Positions 59,136 through 64,000 of a stretch of DNA of 64,000 nt are shown one piece after another. The stretch spans positions 186,001-250,000 of the forward strand of contig JAWUZG010000137.1 in assembly GCA_036785705.1 (NCBI GenBank). The letters run 5' to 3'. The notes under the pieces are model-generated. The model saw nothing but the letters and a program-made list of their open reading frames with translations, was not told the DNA's origin and did not search any database. A program made the position numbers and the translations under genes. How positions within the stretch are numbered: the stretch's first letter is position 1; every line of letters starts with the position of its first letter. This stretch comes from Acanthornis magna. Its lineage: Eukaryota > Chordata > Aves > Passeriformes > Acanthizidae.

Positions 59136-62100
59136 TCACATCTAGTAGATTAGAAGCAAAAACATGTCAAGAAAATCAGATATAGGAAGAATTCTCAAGA
59201 TCAGATAGGTGTCTGTTCACAGGGCATTCAAGGGCCTATAAGCAGAGACCAGTGGTAGCTGCTAGGAACATTTTCCAGCTGGAGGTGTTGGTATCATAGA
59301 TATAGATATATGGCTTCTGACACTGAACCAGGAAATCCATTGTTTTACACATCCTCAGCTGTTTTAATCAGGGAGAAATTATGTTTTTGCTTTCAGAACC
59401 TTTTGTGTATACTTCAAGTTAAAAAGTCATAGAGAATTAAGAGGTATTTGTGGTTTTTAATATGGATTACATCTGAGTCAAACTGAAGAGGCACAGGCAG
59501 AATTTATTAGTGCAGTAGTGCTGTAACTGCAATGGAGATATTCTTGAAAAGCCTTATTTTAAGTGCTTTTTCCATAGCAGTAACTAAAGTAGTGCATAAA
59601 AATATAATAACTATGCAGTAGTTGTGCAATTCAGGGAGTAAACTGCAAAATATTCATCATCTTAGTTAATGCATATGTTCCTGACTATTTCCCTGGCAGC
59701 ACTTAGTAACTCAAAGTGATTAAATTAAATTGTTTTTATATCTTTGTAATAAAGATAGAGTATACAGCCCTGTTCTCTCAGTATAGGTTGGGATTTTATT
59801 ACTTAGCTTGATTCTTGCTTATAATTGGCCTTTTTGGTTCTCAATGAGCTGTGAATAAAATCTGAGATGTTTCAGATTATGTTAAGGAGGATGCACTTAC
59901 AAGTGATATGCATTCAATTTTATGAGGAAATGATGAAGATTATGATTTCACTGTATTTGAAATGCAAAATAAAAAGCCTTACATGGATAATCAGGATTCC
60001 TCTGTGTTCTATGTTAACGAGTATTGGCAGCTTCCAGCTTTATTATTACAATTCATCAGACTATATTTTTTTTTTTTTTTTTTTCTTAAGATAGACTTCT
60101 GGGATATTAACTAAGCCTCTCATACAGATGGCTAGATCTAAAACATCTGTCTCAAGAGTAAAACATGTAAGCTCAAGAGTTTTATTTTATTATGTGGACA
60201 TGTAGGAATGGGCAAGAAGAAGGAAGAGATAGAGGGACAAAAGTTTTTTGTCTCATTACAAATTCATATACATGTTAATGTCTGTATTCAAATCACAGTG
60301 CATTTTAATATGCAAGTTAAAATACAGAATTTTGGTCTTATATATTTGCAATGTCATTTTTCTATTTTCTCCCCGAGAAAGCTTAATTTTAAAAGAGTGG
60401 TTTGTATTTTCACCTGATTAATGATACTCTCTTGTGTTGTACATTGCCTTTTCTTGATATTTGTGGTGGCTTCATTAAACTCGGTTCTGATAAAATGGAA
60501 TAAAGTTAAACCTCCACCCAGAAGACTTCACAGAATAACAGGTAAGATGAGGAAACAGACTGGCATTGGAGTTCCAGGCAACAATAAGATTTTTAACACA
60601 GTCTAGCTGATGAATAATTCATAACAGCATTTACTTTCACAAGTAGGCTCTCCTTGGGCAATGCCAACAGGATTATTTACTTAAGCATGACTTGTTTATA
60701 TAAATAAGGCTTATATGATTGGACTCATACACTGTGTAATAATGCAAAAACATATTAAGTTATGTGTCCATAAAGTTCCCCTTCACGTCTGGAGACCAAG
60801 AACTGGATGATATCACTATACATAGCAATACTGCATGTTGTTCAGGTTTCTTTTATCTTTGCTGGTCATTTATCTGTATCTGAAAATCACCACATAACGT
60901 ATAAATTGGCACAATTCCCTCTCTGCACACACAGGACACCTTAATAACAGCTCGTGTTACCTTGGCAAACTTGTGTGGAAAAGCTTCTACGAGCAGTAAA
61001 GGTCAGTGAGTTTGAAAAAATATATATTTATATCCCCCAAACTGCCTTTTAAGACAGACTATTCACACAGTGCAAGTCAAAAGTGGACTCACATAACACA
61101 GGTAATGAAGTGTACCCTTCCCTCTTTCACTGATGTAAATTGGAAAAGGCTTGGTTTAATATAGTTTCTTTCTCTCCTCCTGGAAATTTAATTCCAAAAA
61201 GAAGCAATCTAGATCAGCCTCCTACTGGTGTACCAATTAACAGGACCTGTCCATTATATTTATTATCCCTCTGCAAGGTGTCAGACTTCAACTTTAGAAC
61301 TTGCAAAAACAGTATGACCTCAATTTACAGAAAATTGTAGAGTGTGAACGTTCCTTATTTTTCCAGTAACTTGCTCCTCATTTTTCTTTAAATTGTATTA
61401 AAGTATTGTTGAATTTTAAATGCCCATGTTTTGCCATTTCTAGTACATTTTGATACATTTTTGCATTTTCAGTGACCTCAAGGCAGATTAATGTTCCAAT
61501 AATTTCAAGAGGTCTCTTTAGTTAAGAAACATTCATATGGAGCATTACAAAAAAATCTGATCTACCTGTGTTTTCTTTTCTTCTTCCCTCACTCTAATTC
61601 ATAGAAATCACAGCACTGAATTATGCTCTTCTTCCTCATACCTTCTTTAATAGGAAATAAGACCCCTTTGATCACTGTGATACTCAAAGTAGTAAATGGA
61701 AATGCCTTCACAAAGTACACTTCAAGGATTTGTTTGGAAAAAGAAAAGATTAATTTGTAATGTTGATGTTAATGGGGGTAATATGAATGTCTCTATTGCA
61801 AAATAAACTACACAGAGCTCAAAACACACCTGATGGGCTGAGTTTCCATAGTAGGCAGATAAACTTCAGTGTCAGTTTTTCATAAAGCATAGTGAAAAGG
61901 AGGGGGAATAATCTTAAACATGGATATTAATTATGAGCGTTCATGCAAGTTGGCATCTTTGTTGTGTACAACTCTAGAGGGCCTTCGACATGTAAAAGAA
62001 ATATGAAAACAGTGCCCTGGATTAGGTCTTTAACCTCTGTTCTTTTCTCTTATAAGTAGACATGTTATCTTCTTTGAAAGGGCTGATTGAAGGATAAATT

Positions 62101-64000
62101 CATACAGTTCTGGGAATTGTCTATATTTAATACTCAAGGGTCCCCAAGAAAAGGTTTTTTATAAACATTGAAGAAAATACTAGGCATTAAGAAAAATGGT
62201 TAAAAATTATTTCAAGAAAATTCTAGAATATACTTACAGTAACACTGAAGAGTTACTTAGAGTTTCATAATTTTGTGAAGAAAAAAACCTCAGATTTTTT
62301 CAAAAGAAAATAATATTTATCTTGTAATGATCATTCCAGGAAAGGTTTGATTGTTCTGAGAGGTACCAGAACTTTTTTAACAAAGTAGAAGAGCAGTTTG
62401 GATGTACACAAAAAACATTTAAAAAAAAAATCTGTCACCTGCTTATCACAGACATAAAAGGCCTGTGCACATGCACCGGCCTCAACTGAGAGGTGGAACA
62501 GTTCTCTAGGTCGTCCATCCAAAAGAGTTTTGTGTTACTGTTATGCAATGAAGAACTTGCCTGTACCATTCATTGTGATTCCGAGAGTGACCAAAAACAA
62601 AAACAGAGGGTCAGCAAAAACAGGAGAAAAAAAAACAAAAAAACACATAAATACTAATAATGGAGCCAAGAAATATATCAATACTAATATTAAACCACCC
62701 AAAAGGCTGAATCATCTGTACCACAATGCAACTTCCACACGGCAAAAATCACTCCAGTATTACCACTTAGAGCAATTCAGCCTTTTTCAACATTGCTGCA
62801 GGAGCCAGGAGCACATCAGCACACACTAAGACAGTGTCAGGTCTTCCATTTCTTCTGCTTTACTATCAGCAGGGAGTTTATTTACCTTTACAATATGAAC
62901 TTGGCAACATGTTCTAGGACGTACTGGGAATTCCAGTGTACTCGTTACCTGTGATTGCAGCTGGCAACCCCAGCTTTGCTTCCCTTGCCTTCACACCATT
63001 ACTAAGCTACATTATTTACATACATTTTAAGTAAAGAATTAATTCACTAGGTAAACCGTAGTGGGATATTTAGCTAGGTTTTCCCTGGTGACATAGAAGG
63101 ACCTGGGAGGAAATGAGAGAGACAAAAGCTGTATTTCTCCTGAGATTCTAAAAAATTGGGGTGTTTTCTATATTTTTCGAAGCACTACCAAGTTTCCACC
63201 TCTCCTCAAGGAACCAAACTGAACTAGAAATTCCTTTCTTTTTGCCTCCCCAGAGCCCTTTTCAAGGTGTAAATAAAGCTGTTTAAACAGGAGGTGTGTT
63301 TTCTGACATTGGATATTGCAGAAGTGTGGGTGCAAACACTGTGTGCAAATGCATACTCTGACTTCCAAGATTATTTTTGTTAAAGTTCAGAGTTGATCTC
63401 CAATTATGTCCCATTTCTTCCCGGCCATTTGAAGATTTTTCCTCAGTGTATTTGAAAAACACATTAATTGTAAGGGTTGCTTCCATCAATTAATTTAATT
63501 TAGGATTTCCTAGTCTGATGGGTCATGCCTAGTTACTTCTGTCCAATACTATTACATGACATGGCTGATGATATCTCATCAGCCCAACAAAGTTGAAAAA
63601 GAAATGTGTTGCTGAGCGCTGCAGTCAACAGTTTGGAACCAGCAAATCCCTCTTCAACTTCTATCTGTTCAGAGGAGCTAAACACCAGCTAGGGTGTTTT
63701 AAGTAGCAGGCAGGAGTTTTTTTCTAGGAGCATTGAGTAGCAGGAACTGTCATGTATGACAGGTTTAAATTAACTCTGGATAGACTGTAAGGAGAAAATT
63801 TATTCAGGCAAAGTAAAACTCACTGAAAATATTTACGTGCTGTTTGATTCATAATAGTCATCTGTCACTTAGCAAGTTGCGAAATGTACCATTGGCGGAA
63901 TATGTTGTTAAGGTTTTATTATTTTGCTTTAGTGTTGTATATATGACTAGCTAAAAATTACATATAGTTGAAACTACTTTTCAAAGGATTTTTGCTAAAT
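59136..64000. other. Non-coding interval, nothing recognised
   Basis: AT-rich sequence with a 19-base T run at 60066-60084 and an A-rich patch near 62.62-62.65 kb. No repeat family or gene is supported. Confidence 0.55.

Noticed and set aside
1..64000. CRISPR array, phage or bacterial operon, integrase-type system
   Set aside because: No regularly spaced repeats, no bacterial-type coding density, and clear avian retroelements throughout. The window is vertebrate non-coding DNA.

Overview
This window looks like bird nuclear DNA from a gene-poor region. The strongest evidence is a set of CR1 LINE fragments with the avian-type 3' end (the 'ggttggaagg...tcatagaatcac' signature, on either strand), plus LTRs that I recognise as a common avian endogenous-retrovirus type. 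The sequence is AT-rich and CpG-poor, and has no long open frame. I found no complete host gene, no convincing multi-exon gene, and no tRNA or rRNA. Nothing bacterial or phage-like is present. Most likely this is intergenic DNA or the inside of a very large intron. Coordinates of old repeats are approximate because they were judged by eye.

Layout. Positions 1-19,270 are almost free of recognisable transposons: AT-rich single-copy DNA with a GC-richer block near 4.3-4.6 kb and two G/T-rich low-complexity tracts (6.65-6.83 and 14.87-14.94 kb). At 19.29-20.07 kb there is a probable old LTR next to a perfect 18-bp palindrome. At 21.01-21.25 kb a ~119-bp sequence is duplicated head to tail. At 23.59-25.09 kb a CR1 (minus) abuts a truncated LTR (minus). 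From 35.8 to 59.1 kb the repeat load rises: CR1 pieces at 35.8, 37.0-38.2 (+), 41.1, 49.76-50.44, 51.96-52.70 (+) and 57.66-59.14 kb, a second copy of the avian LTR type at 50.56-51.12 kb (+), and a well-preserved solo LTR at 47,515-48,526. The last ~5 kb hold nothing I recognise.

The best-defined element is the solo LTR (minus strand). It has TG...CA ends, a 4-bp target duplication TCCT, a TATA box, a CCAAT box, an AATAAA signal and three perfect stem-loops in the inferred R region. The CR1 copies are all dead: 5' truncated, frameshifted, and in most copies altered at the reverse-transcriptase F-A-D-D box. One copy (57.66-59.14 kb) keeps both the start of the endonuclease domain and the linker/RT, but the endonuclease core between them is missing.

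The features do not form a pathway. The points most worth following are the structured LTR, a 13-bp perfect hairpin at 45,857-45,895 inside a block with regulatory-looking motifs, a short coding-like frame at 56,030-56,139 (minus), and the tandem duplication.
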